A stretch of DNA of 64,000 bases from Halichondria panicea (Eukaryota; Porifera; Demospongiae; Suberitida; Halichondriidae), in assembly GCF_963675165.1 (NCBI RefSeq), contig NC_087385.1:1107501-1171500 (forward strand), read 5' to 3'. Within the stretch, counting starts at the first letter, position 1; every line of letters starts with the position of its first letter. This document shows, in pieces, positions 23,636 to 34,976 of this stretch. The translations under genes and the position numbers were made by a program. The notes below the pieces were generated by a model, which ran no database searches, was not told where the DNA came from, and saw nothing but the letters and a program-made list of their open reading frames with translations.

Positions 23636-25924
23636 CATTTCATTCATTCCACGATACTTTCATTTCATCACATTAATTTTTTCAAGAGTGCACTATGAAC
23701 TCTTGTTATTATACAGCATTTTGAATTGATGACATGAACAATATTTATAATTATTATGTGCAAAAATTGTGTTTTAATGATAAAAAATGTTTGAAATTGG
23801 TTCAACTAATGGGATGGTGGAGATGAGGCTCTGGATTTTTGCTGAAGTTTCTTAGTAGCAGTGATTTTAATTAACAGTTCCATAGCGTTAGCAACCACCA
23901 TGTCTAGAGGGTCCATGGCAACTCGCTGTATCCACTTGGGGATGGTGGTTTGTGCGTGCTTGAACCCCAGCCTCTCTAGTAACCAACTGATGTGAGGGTT
24001 GAATTGTCCCGTACCAGCACTGGATAGGAGACAGAGGTGAGGGTCTAACTCCCAGCACACACACTCAAAGTTGCGGAGCACTGGTGTCGACTTCGGAGGT
24101 GATGTGGGGGCGGTGTCTGTGGATTCAGGATCTGAGAGGGATGGGGGGGGGGGGAGAATAATCACTAATGTGAATAAGGTCCACATAATACTAAGAAATT
24201 GTCTCTGAATTAACATAATTATTATGCAGAGGCTGGTTGTAGATGCCAGAAAGGTTCTTAAATTGGAGCTTTCTACGAAAATGTAAGCACAGACCTGTAC
24301 ATTCAGCACTGATACTCATTTAATTATAGCTCCTAGACATTTCCAAATCAGGTACCAACATGCGCTATATGATTATAGTAGGAATAGAGGTCAGTCTACG
24401 TACATTCATCAAGTACAGTATATCGTATATTGCATGTAATGACACATCATACATACCTGTGTCCAGGGTTTGAGGTGTCTTGTGTTTCTCCAGATACTCG
24501 AGGTACGCCTTCACTAGGTCGTGTAGGAACAGATAATGATCTACATTCGTGGCAACGGACACACCCCTCGCAAATTTTGATGTAAGACTACACTCGACAA
24601 GTGGTGAGAATTGTGGCTCTTTGGCCGACAGACCAGTTCTTTGTGGCCAGAAATGGTCAGTCACTAACTCCATCTCAAAGGCAGGCACAAGCAGTATGGA
24701 TTGAACGTTGAGTTTCTTGCTAAGTCGAATCAAGGTTGAAGTGTCCCCGCTATAGCTGTCAGGGTGTAGCTGAGCGTCAATGCAGGCGTAGTTGAGCCAA
24801 TTTTGTGTTGAAGTACCCACAATGGAGGGTGGGCGTGTGTGACCAGCCGATACTCGATATATAGCTGCCAATTCGTCCAATTTCTCGGTTTCGTCCCAGG
24901 GGGTGTGGCCTAGCGAGAGGTGGACAATTTGTTGACATGTTCTCACTTGTTTGGTGGGTAGAACACCTGACCCTAACTCTGTCAGTTCTGCCAGCTGTCC
25001 TTTACTCAGTCCGGGGATAGCCTGTGTGGAGAAGCTTGCACTAATGGTGTCAATATTGAATACTGCCCATTCCGTCTCTCTGAAGGAAGGGCCATGGAAA
25101 CAGACGAGGCAAAAGTTGTCACCGGAGACGGACATCTTTGCTCCGAGGGAGACGGTATGGAGACCTCCGGCTGGTGTGTGTAATCCCATGGTCTTCATTA
25201 GCTCCACACTCCCCACACGCATTGCCCACAGCCAGTGGTGTCTCATGTAGCCTGAGGGGAGAGGGCAATTAATACACATCATAAGGATTCACAGAAAAGG
25301 GCTTTTCAGAAAACTATGCCACTAAAAGTAGAGATGCAAGATTCTGGGGATACAGCTTTTAATGTACATATGTAAGTGAAACTAGCCAACTGGAGGACAA
25401 AGGCTGAACTGACGCTACTTTCTATTCAGAACGTACAGTTCCTATTAACCATACACCTTTATCTCTAGCCTCGTCCTCTTTAGCCCCACCCACCTTTATC
25501 TCTAGCCTCCTCCTCTTTAGCCATTCTCTTCTGCTCTTCCCTATAGGCGTGCAGAGCTTTCGAGGCAGCTGACCCTGCCGGCAACATCAGGCTAATGGTA
25601 CGCTCACTGCGTCGTTTCTGTTGCATCACAAACTCATACATTTTCTGCACCATATTGAACAGACTCTTCGTGGTTGAGCGATGAATTGACAGCTGTAGTT
25701 TGTCCCACGAGAAGTGAGCCAGGATCTGCACACTTGCAAATTCAGAGGATTTTCCCGTTGGGTCCAAATGTAGCCCCTCCCACGAGTCGGAGAGCTCGAG
25801 GTTGAGTCCGTTGGTGCGTGCCAGGAGACTACAGGAGCTCATGTAGTCGACACGCCCCTCTACAAGCTCAAGGGAGGCAGAGCCCTTGTGCACGGGGACA
25901 CTGCCAGACACACTCTGGGTGGTC

Positions 25925-25925
<1 letters not shown>

Positions 25926-26005
<80 letters not shown>

Positions 26006-26062
26006 TAGGTGTGTGTGGGTGTGTAGGTGTGTGTGTGTGTGGGTTAGGTGTGTGTGTGGGTG
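25926..26062. repeat. (GT)n microsatellite at a BLTP1 acceptor
   Basis: A long GT run grading into GTGGGTTAGGT variants. On the minus strand it is a CA run that directly abuts the acceptor of exon 25494-25925. The block-4 counterpart (50338-50450) is shorter. Confidence 0.85.
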
Positions 26063-28363
26063 GGGGTGATGAAACTTATTTTGCATCTACAATACATGTA
26101 CTATCATACAATTTCGATTTAACGTACATGTACATGTATATGAAGGTACACAATCAGACACTTGTATACTCTGACTCACCACGAGCCTGAGCCCCGATCA
26201 TGAGGATATTTCCGGCAATGACTCCGCCCCTTGCATCGAGTTCCCCTTTTTCTAGTTTCCCATCCATCTCGAGTAGTACCAACTCGTTGTGCTGTACGTC
26301 ACAGTGGGCTTCACAGCGGAACTGGGTCACTAGGAGACTGTAAAGAGGGTGAAGAAAAGTTGTGATTTTTCAGGTTGCATATTAGTATTAGTAATTTTCT
26401 GTAACCTGCAATCTATAAGTGCACAATTGTACATGTAGTAGCTACAACGAGTAACTCTGAAAACGAAAGCTCTAGACTTTAATTGTGAATAAAAACTACA
26501 TGTAGCTTAGACTAAGAGAGGAAACCTGTGAACGTGGACTCCAAAAAATAAGGAGATCGGAATTAGGACTCAACCAAGTCCTAACTCAGTATATATGAGC
26601 ACAGAGGATGGCGGGGGGAGGTAGTCCCACAAAGTCAACTCACTCAGTATTGCCCATGACCTGGGCCACGTTGGTGGACACTCTCAGATCATCCACGTTG
26701 GCAGCTACCACAATCACAGCTGACAGAGTATCATTGAGGTCCACCACGGCACTAGGTTCCTTCACCTCTCCACCCGGAGTGGATGGGATCTCGATGCTAG
26801 CCCCACCCACTTCTTCGTGAGACTTCTTCTTAGTGCCGATAAAGAGAGACTCTACTAGAGAAGTACGATACCAGTAGCGTCTGAAAGCTGTGATGTCATT
26901 GAGTCTCCTCATGTCATAACCTCCCACTACACTTGCTATGTCCATGACAACTACATGGGGGGGAGGAGGAGTTAATAGTGTAACAGTATAAATGGGGACA
27001 GAAAATATTTCTTTTACACAATTATTATCAGGCACACATTACATGGTGTTTTGAACAGTGTACATTTGTATCTGTGCATATGTATGTGTACCTATAAAGC
27101 AAACCTCTATGTACGTACGTATATAAAAGTCACCATATAATAATGCCAAAGAAACTACATGTAAGTGCCAAGGCAACCACAAATACTCAAACTCACCTGA
27201 CACCTGTAGTTTACTGCTGGGCACGTAATCATCGACACTCCGAGCAGTGTTACTCAGGTGGGGGGAGAGAACACTCCTCCGACTGAAGTGGATGAGAGCC
27301 TGACCAAGAGTGAGGCTCAGTGCTTCCTTCTTCTCAAGACCCAGCTTACTCTTATGACCAGACATTGGCGGAGCAAACAGCTGCAGTGCAAAGGTCGTGA
27401 GACATCCGGTTATATACAGGTTGTTGAACATGAGGATCTTGTGTGACTGTCCTCGCATACCGGACCCTGACCCCACAGGGGAGGTGGTGGTCTTATCACT
27501 CTCATGGTGTTGAGGAGTGAATAGAGAGAAAGAAATAACGAAATTGACGTCTGGGCTCTGAATGACACACTCCACCAGAGACTGTGGTTGGCAGGTCAGG
27601 TGCATCGTGGACGGTTGTATTTGGAACGCTAGAGTGACGTCCACCGGGAACGAGAGGGGCCAGTTATCACTAGAGGGGATGGGGTCAGATTCGTCTTCAC
27701 TCTCAGTGCTACTGGCAGAGGAGCCGGAAATAATGGTGGCAGCAATCGTTGGACGAGCCACTTGTTCGATAAACTCTAACAGGCTGGGAGACAATCTGAT
27801 TGGCTCCGGGAGGGAGGCTATGACGGCTGATATTGAGAGCACCCCCTTTTTGACGGGTAGAAGATGATCAGATAAGAGGTTGGCGGGTGGAGAGTGTGAT
27901 GGAGATTTTGGAATGGGAGCATTGGAATAGGACCTTCCGACAATGGACTGGTAATGAGCTTTGATGGTGAGTGCTGGGATCAAGATGACTGATTCCACAA
28001 TCGATGGGTTATTATAGCTCTCCGAGGGATTGCCACGCAGTCGACTGTGTGGAGTGTAGGGACTGTGCATGCCAGAGATGGTGGGTAGGGACATCTTACG
28101 CTCCATCGATTGGCTGTGTGGGTGTGTGTGTGTGTGTGTGGGTGGGTGTGTGGAGAGAAAGAATGGTATCACAACATGTATATATACTCACATGTACGCA
28201 ACTGTTAATACTTTAGGCTGTGACTTTACTTATTACGGAGAAAATCAGTACAACCAAGAAGACCGATAGGTGGCCTGCTAACATATGCTATATGAAGACT
28301 TTATTATAGAGGGTGACCTGATTTCACTGAACCCCTTATTTGCATATACTGTACGTTACCTAA

Positions 28364-28475
<112 letters not shown>

Positions 28476-30439
28476 CCCACCTTTCCTCTGTTCGTAGTCT
28501 CACAGCACCATAGTCCACGTTAATCGTCACGTCAACCTCTACATCAATAGTGGGCAGAGTGAACCCCTCATCTTCTTTGTTGACCACACCCACTTCTTCC
28601 GTATCAGAGAGGTCAAAGGTATCGTCATCGTGGGGGGTTGGCGAAGAGCCAATATATTTCAACCCAGTGACATCGGATTTGAATCGTTTGTGACCTGGCA
28701 TGGATTTTATCCGTCTTCTCATATGAGTGGGTGAGGGGGTGGTGTCGCGGAGGTCAGAGGACTCTATAGAATAATGAAGATACATGTAGGTATTAGAACA
28801 GAAGTTTTCAACGAATGCTTGTGCAAGCTCAGCAATACTGCCTCGGGGTAAATCTGCAGGACTGTGTCCCTGTACATGTATGTGTCTGTGTCTGTGTATT
28901 CCAGTGTGTAATTAACTGCTTAATGGTTGTAATGAGACTACAATTTTTACAGGCTTTTAAAAACCACATTTTCTTGATTTGCAAAAGGGTAGTTTTGCTG
29001 TTCCTTACTATTAAATAGCCTCACATTAGAGCGCTATAAGCATTTGGTAGCCAAAGCTGCACTGCCAGAAGCAGCCACAAGCTTGAACATCCACTGAACT
29101 ACTAAATGTACTGACCTTGGTGGCTGAAGAGTTGTTTTCTGACAACCTGTGATATCCTACGTCCCACGGACCCTCCACTGGGAACTTCCCCTGTTTCCTG
29201 GGGGCGGGGCGTGAACCAACGAGACATGCTTCTATTGGCTGGACGAAAAGTTCGTCTCATTGCTCTAGCAAGATCGTCTTGTAGAAGTTTAAGAGCTTCT
29301 TTCTCCGACTGAAGCATTTCCGGTGATACTCCCTGTGTCTTGAGATTCTGTAGTTTGCGTGTTTGCTTCGCCAACTCCTCCTCCAATGTCACTATGTAAT
29401 TGTCTTCATGGCGATGAACCACAGACTTGGAGCGACTGATACCGGTCTTCGTAGCACCCGATGGCTGGACGAGATTCCAGTGGAAGATTGGGTCTGCGAG
29501 AAAAAAAGTGTAATGTTTCAGGACAGTGCATGTAGATGGCAACTTAGTAAAATCCCATAAATAATTATATACATAGACCGAGGGGACTTGTCTATTCCAC
29601 CTATTTATTGGGCGCCTAAATCTAACGAATCAAGTCCACTCAATTTTTGCATCTTATACTCAGTCATCTAATAATAAAAGCTAACTTTAGATGCGCCATT
29701 AACGGTAGTTTCAGTTTTTAATAAAGTTAGTGGAAATTGTACAAACGGTTCAGAGTATATAGCTATAGGTTACCTTGGAGATCTTGGATCCATCGCGGTC
29801 AGTTCCTATCATGGTGATGGTTCGCACAATGGCGGAGGTGTGACGACCAATGTCAGTGTTAGCGTTGACATAGATACCGGACATGTCCCATTGGAAGGCC
29901 CACAGCAACTTCTCCCCCACAGACACTGCATGGTGGGGGGTATACAGTGCAGAGGTAAAAGCCTACACTAGATCTACTGGGTTAGGGTGCATAGTAGCTG
30001 TACATACATGCACCAGTGCACAGTGTCTGTAGATGGCCTAAGGATGAATTGAAAGCATGTTGTTTAGAGACAAGTATGTACTTACTGAGTTTAGCAAAGT
30101 GCTCGCTTGTTAGTGTGCAGTGGTACATGTAAGATTAGAGCTACTGAGACAACTACATATTGAGCACCCCCTCCACTGTACATACCTTGAGGGTCCGTCT
30201 CTGACACTCTCTTCTGATTAGCAATGCACAGTCGGAAGGTCCCGTGATTAATGGACCCACAGTTGGCAAACTTGTGCTTGCGAGGGTCCAAAGTCCAAGT
30301 CTTGTGACGGAGATAAAACTGATCGGCAAAACGAATGCAAAATGTTTCAAAATTTCCAGTGCTGGCTATCTTGTGACTGAGGTTAAGTTGGAACTGCATC
30401 TCTTTAATCGTGATGACTAGAGCAGGAAATGATTGGGAC

Positions 30440-30600
30440 TTGGTGGAGTGGGGGTACTAGACTGTGTGTGTGTGAGGAGTGGAGTGGGCGGTGCTTAATT
30501 GCGGTGTGTGAGGGATGGAGTGGGAGTGCTAGACTGTGTGTGTGTGTGAGGGTGGAGTGGGCAGTGCTAGACTGTGTGTGTGAGGTGAGGAGATGTAAAG
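30440..30600. repeat. GT-rich minisatellite
   Basis: About four diverged units of 'gtggagtgggcagtgctagactgtgt' lie between BLTP1 exons 30186-30438 and 30741-30884. The block-4 equivalent at 54875-54945 has only about two units. Confidence 0.7.
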
Positions 30601-31138
30601 ATAGGCCCCAAGCCTACAGCCTTAGTTATGGCCCGAAGTTCAAAATAAGTAGCAAATCATAAGCATACATGTACTTAGTCCTTAACGTATAAAGAAGCTT
30701 AATCAGGGGACATGGACTATAATTATGTGTTTGGTCTAACCGTAGGAGTGAGAGGCATGCACACGCCCACATCCGAGACAGTCAGCTTCACGAGTCGTGG
30801 TTTAGAGAAGTCAATGGAGGGAGTCTGCAATTGAGTGGGTCTATGCTGTATCCTCTCTATGAAGGCCTCTGTGGCCGCTTGCACCTGAGAGGGAGGAGGG
30901 GTCATATGATACGAGCATGTACTAATAATTATGCTGAAGTATGAGTTAATAAACCATAAATTAAAATCGAAAATTATACCATCACATGACAGTCACATGC
31001 TCACCTCAGCATTGAGTTGCTTCCTCTCGTTCTGCCAGTAGTTGTACACACTATTACAGTTGAGCCAAAATAGAATACCTGCATATAATTATACAAACAA
31101 AAGTAATGAACAGAGAAACAAACTGTGGTTGATACTTG

Positions 31139-31163
31139 GTGTGTGTGTGTGTGTGTGTGTGTG
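31139..31163. repeat. (GT)n at the block 2 / block 3 junction
   Basis: BLTP1 sequence ends gttgatacttg, then GT repeats, then PSMA7 intron gcacttggcaaataag, identical in architecture to 645-699. Confidence 0.8.
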
Positions 31164-31396
31164 GGTGGCACTTGGCAAATAAGTAAAGCTACATAGGCAC
31201 ATTGGATTATACATGTACCATCAAGCTAAACACTGAATTACTGAATATTGTACGTACTATTCACAATTGGGCAGCTACTGGGTAGGAAATAAAGCAAAGA
31301 TATATATTTGTGCATTTTGGGTTGATGTTGGTTTTTTATGGACGTTTGAGATATGACATATCAGCACTTAGAAAATAAGCACATTGGGTAAAGATC

Positions 31397-31575
31397 AGGG
31401 TGTCTACAGGATTTTGAAGTAGAGGGGGGAAATGAGAAAAGTAACCAGAAAATACTGCTATAAAAAGGTCAAATGTTATTTCAATACCCAGCTATGGACA
31501 CTCAGTAATAATTGAAAGGGAGGGGAAATTGGAGCTAGGGGGGATATCCCCTCCCCCCCCCTGTATGACACCCTG
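31397..31575. mobile_element. MITE with CAGGGTGTCATA termini (block 3)
   Basis: Orthologue of 929-1100 in the PSMA7 intron. The left terminus has lost two bases (CAGGGTGTCTACAGG). Confidence 0.75.
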
Positions 31576-32348
31576 AAGATCATCAGGTTGAAAATCAAAC
31601 ATTGAACTTTTCGGCATAATTATTGTAAAGATCATCACAGTCGAAAGCTCACCTTCCACTCATGATAAGTGCCAGCTGGTTCAGTCTGGTAGAGCTTGGG
31701 TGTCTGTCCCTCATCAAAGCCCACTATGAGCAGTGAGATCCCAAATGGTCGCGCTCCATTGCTCTGAGTGTACCTCTGCACATGGAAACCCATGACATGC
31801 AATATTAACATGAGAACTGACATACATGTAACTAAAAGCTCTAAATTTTAAATGGAATACTGTTTGATACATACTTCCACTGTTTAAAAGAGAGCAATTA
31901 GATATATAACTTAGTGCTGAGCAGTAACATATTAAAGCAGTACGAGAATCTCTTGTACGTACCGTATCACCCAATTTTGCCCCAAATTTAATAAAATCCA
32001 CTTGCCATCATTCCCACCCAGGTAGCCATTATCCATACCTGGCAAGTAGTAGCAATGTGTCTAGTGATGTACTCGACAGTGACTGGGTCCTCCACGTTGA
32101 GCCTATGGCTCTGACACTCTACCCTCGCCTTGTTTACTAGCACTCGAGCATCAGCAGTGAGGCCAGAAAGGCCAACGCCACATGGTCGTCAAGGACACAG
32201 ATCTTACGCACTGTACGAGCAACTTGAAGCTTGGCAAGAGCTCTCTTCTCCACAGCCAGCACAACCGTATCCTCACCCCTCACTGCCAACTGGACAAATA
32301 CACAGCTCTTGAAATAACAATTTGATCAAAAAATGACTAAGGATTAAT

Positions 32349-32883
32349 CATAGATAAAGAAGAGAGGGATTGGCAACGGAAGTTAAAACGTAGACTTTTG
32401 TGCAGGGGGTGTGGCTTAATCCTGAAACGATGCGTGTTGTCCCCCACCGTAACACCGCGAAACACTTTTTTATGCCTTACACAGAGCTTTCTAAGACCCC
32501 CCAAAACTTCATTTCCATGCTTCTTGATGATGTGTATTATGTGGAAATTCCCAAAATTGTTTCTAGATTTGAGAAAGAGCTACGGGTACATAGCGCTCTT
32601 TTCACCTCTTTTTATGGCTATGTATCAATAGCACCTATAATATAGCTAAGATTGTCTAACTAAGTAGTGTCCTGGATCAAATATAGCCTCAAACATGGAA
32701 TTGAAGTCTAAAATCAGCAGCAGGATTGTTATACTGACAGTAAGACAATCAGTTATCTCCTCAACCATTCCCAGCCTGTGCTTTACTCGAGGTTGTCTTC
32801 CTACGTTGAAGTAGACAGCCTCGAGTAACGCTGGGGCAACACGGATGGTTATTCGAGGTCGATTTTGTTGCCAATCCCTCTAT
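32349..32883. mobile_element. MITE with GGGATTGGCAAC subterminal repeats
   Basis: AGAGGGATTGGCAAC at the left and GTTGCCAATCCCTCT at the right, flanked by GGATTAAT (32341-32348 and 32884-32891), a 7-8 bp target duplication consistent with a hAT-type insertion. The left terminus holds a short extra stretch. Absent from the other PSMA7 copies. Confidence 0.65.
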
Positions 32884-33110
32884 GGATTAATGAAAAGGAG
32901 AAGCGAAAACAAGACAGGGCAATAATCCAGCAGCTGACCTTTCATGGTAGGCCATGCGAGAATGGTACATACGTACCTAGCCATCAAAATAGTTGGACAT
33001 TCAGCGTAACATCGAAATGGACTACGCTATTATGCTTATACCCATATGAATACATGTGTGGGTGTGGGGTGGGTACTTTAATATACATGGTTATGTGGGT
33101 GGGTGCTTTA

Positions 33111-33584
33111 CCGTATTCACCCGAATTACCGGGACACTCTATTCTAAGGGACACTTCGGACTTACGTAATTTTTTTCATTCTATATTAAGGAACAACAGG
33201 AAATGTAAATATTTTTAGACGTCCCGATCTAATTAGAACGAAAAGAGCATGTTACCCCAATAAGACTCAAAACTCTTAGAAACTCTCTGGATTCTACTCT
33301 CTGGCACCGTAATATGTCACTGACGGTTGAAGACACCTTTGTAGACATGGAACCCGCGTATACAGCTTCTAAACTGCACGAAAGACATTTTAGCTGCAGA
33401 GCTAGCCTCGGCCTGGAATCGAGGCCGTGTACATACTTAAATGGGGAAATATTCGTTCTAATTACTACGGGACACCCTAATACAAGGGACACTTCCACTT
33501 TAACGTAATTTTTCTTGCTCTATTCCAAGGGACACTGCAAGCCGTAATTATTTTTTTGTGTCCCGGTAATTCGGGTGAATACGG
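33111..33584. mobile_element. MITE with CCGTATTCACCCGAATTACC termini
   Basis: 474-bp element with about 30-bp perfect inverted ends and TA on both flanks. The uninterrupted site in the other blocks is 'gctttaatatac'. Tc1/mariner-like target choice; no ORF of note. Confidence 0.85.
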
Positions 33585-33717
33585 TAATATACATGTACAT
33601 GGTTATGTGCTTACAGCAGTGGAGCCTTTCTTGACTGCCTCTTGTGCATACTCCACTTGAAACAGGTGACCCATCTGGAGAGAAGACGGTGAGTGCACTG
33701 TCGTATTTACCACTCAT

Positions 33718-33867
33718 GCTTGCAAGATCTTCCTCTAGCTCTGTAATTTACAACTCAGCACACCTTAATGGAGACCACGCCTAGCTTTCAACTATAAACT
33801 GTGTCACAAAAGGGGCGGGGCTGGGTGAGCTCTAAATATTTTGTTCTCACATGTCTCATGTTCTCTA
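33718..33867. promoter_or_regulatory. Candidate bidirectional promoter, block 3 (PSMA7 side)
   Basis: GC box GGGGCGGGGC at 33812-33821 in the conserved spacer between PSMA7 exon 1 and KCK3. The spacer is interrupted by the element at 33868 and resumes near 34691 with CTAGCTCTAGCTCT. Confidence 0.4.
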
Positions 33868-34626
33868 GACTCGCAAGCCACTCCCTTTTCTCTGATTGGA
33901 CGGGGGCGGGAGAAAAGGGACTGGTGACTCTGGGCTACAGCTTGTGAAAATCAGGAATGCTATTAAATATTAATGTCACGTGCAAATTATCCAATTTATT
34001 CTGATGCGTCAAAAGCTAAAGACACACAGAAGACAAGTATACAGATCTATCTAGCCAGCCTTTTGATTTTATAGATCCTTGTACCAGTGTCTGTTGTGCC
34101 ACAACTTGTGGATTAGCATGGAACAGCTGATGAACGTAGAAATCTTGGCAGTCCTTCTTTGAACCGAGGAGTGGCAGCGATTTAAGACAGCTTGTACAAG
34201 TCTGACTACTCTCAATTCAACTGCTGCCGTCTGCCATTATCTGTCTTGTATTGTACAGGTTATTAAAAGCTTTAGGCAACCAATGACTTTCGGCTGCCAG
34301 TTCTCATCACGTAAAACTAAAACAAGCTAATCTCTGCTGGTGTCTTAGATGACTATATCCTAGCTGAATGCCTGATGATGTTATTACTCCATCATCTTCT
34401 CTTTTCTAGCACTAGCATCCATTCTTAAACTGTAGCTCAGAAGCCCGCGATCACTTTTGCAGGCTACGCAATTTTACTTAACCTCACGCAATTTTTGGAT
34501 CACGTGGAAAAATCAATGAATAATCTCTACCCAAATTCTGGTAGAGACACAAAATGTGTCCCAGAGTCACCAGTCCCTTTTCTCCCGCCCCCGTCCAATC
34601 AGAGAAAAGGGAGTGGCTTGCGAGTC
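33868..34626. mobile_element. 759-bp TIR element in the block 3 promoter
   Basis: Ends GACTCGCAAGCCACTCCC with the complement at the right, inverted repeats of roughly 75 bp and TA flanks. The intact spacer in block 1 reads 'gttctctagctctag'. No coding potential seen. Confidence 0.8.
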
Positions 34627-34636
34627 TACACGCTAG

Positions 34637-34690
34637 TAGATGGGCGTGCCCGTCCCCGGCCATATGGCTGGGGACGGGCACGCCCATCTA
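34637..34690. repeat. 54-bp near-perfect palindrome
   Basis: Two 27-nt arms meet at the centre CATATG with a single mismatch (G opposite T). The arms are TAGATGGGCGTGCCCGTCCC and continuation. It lies just before the KCK3 first exon and is absent from blocks 1, 2 and 4. Confidence 0.85.
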
Positions 34691-34976
34691 GTTCTCTAGC
34701 TCTAGCTCTGTTCGATCTACTAGATCTAGATCTATAGTTCTATGCTGTGCTGGTCTTTTCAAGCTGTGTCCACCAAGCTACCCATTATGTAAGTAGAATT
34801 ATCAATGTAGATGTAGAATGAAACATAGGAATTAATTTATATAGCACAATCCATATCATATCCATTCTGTCATGGGCAGTGTGTGTCTCTCATGCACACA
34901 CTCTGTCTAGTGTATTAGTGTTGAGTAGATTCTCAGTACACATTGTGTGCACTCTGTTTCCTCACTCTTGCAGGTA

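Larger units (their letters stand above)
31653..33717 (-). pseudogene. PSMA7 pseudogene 3
   Basis: Exon 1 (33615-33717) is 103 nt instead of 102: an extra base after SPDG shifts the frame. Exon 2 (32039-32289) is 251 nt instead of 252, one base lost near the LAFAGL segment. Exon 3 (31653-31775, [14 protein letters not shown]) is open. Exons 4 and 5 are replaced by BLTP1 sequence. The exon 1-2 intron has gained two transposons. The lesions differ from those in copies 1, 2 and 4, so decay was independent. Confidence 0.85.

Noticed and set aside
24951-25250. Plus-strand ORFs opposite BLTP1 exons (also 27562-27867, 51936-52241, 58447-58845)
   Set aside because: They mirror well-supported minus-strand exons and have no splice or codon support of their own.
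25818-26190. Overlapping ORFs of Cys-Val or His-Thr repeats in GT tracts, also at 28285-28785, 50300-50528, 52688-52906 and 55815-56167
   Set aside because: They are translations of (GT)n microsatellites. The coding exons next to them end at clear splice sites.
29116-29493. First reading that block 2 BLTP1 is the intact copy and block 4 has a 22-nt frameshifting insertion
   Set aside because: Rejected after phase checking. With the longer exon at 54618-54870 all twenty block 4 exons total exactly 3,178 codons, so block 2 has the deletion.
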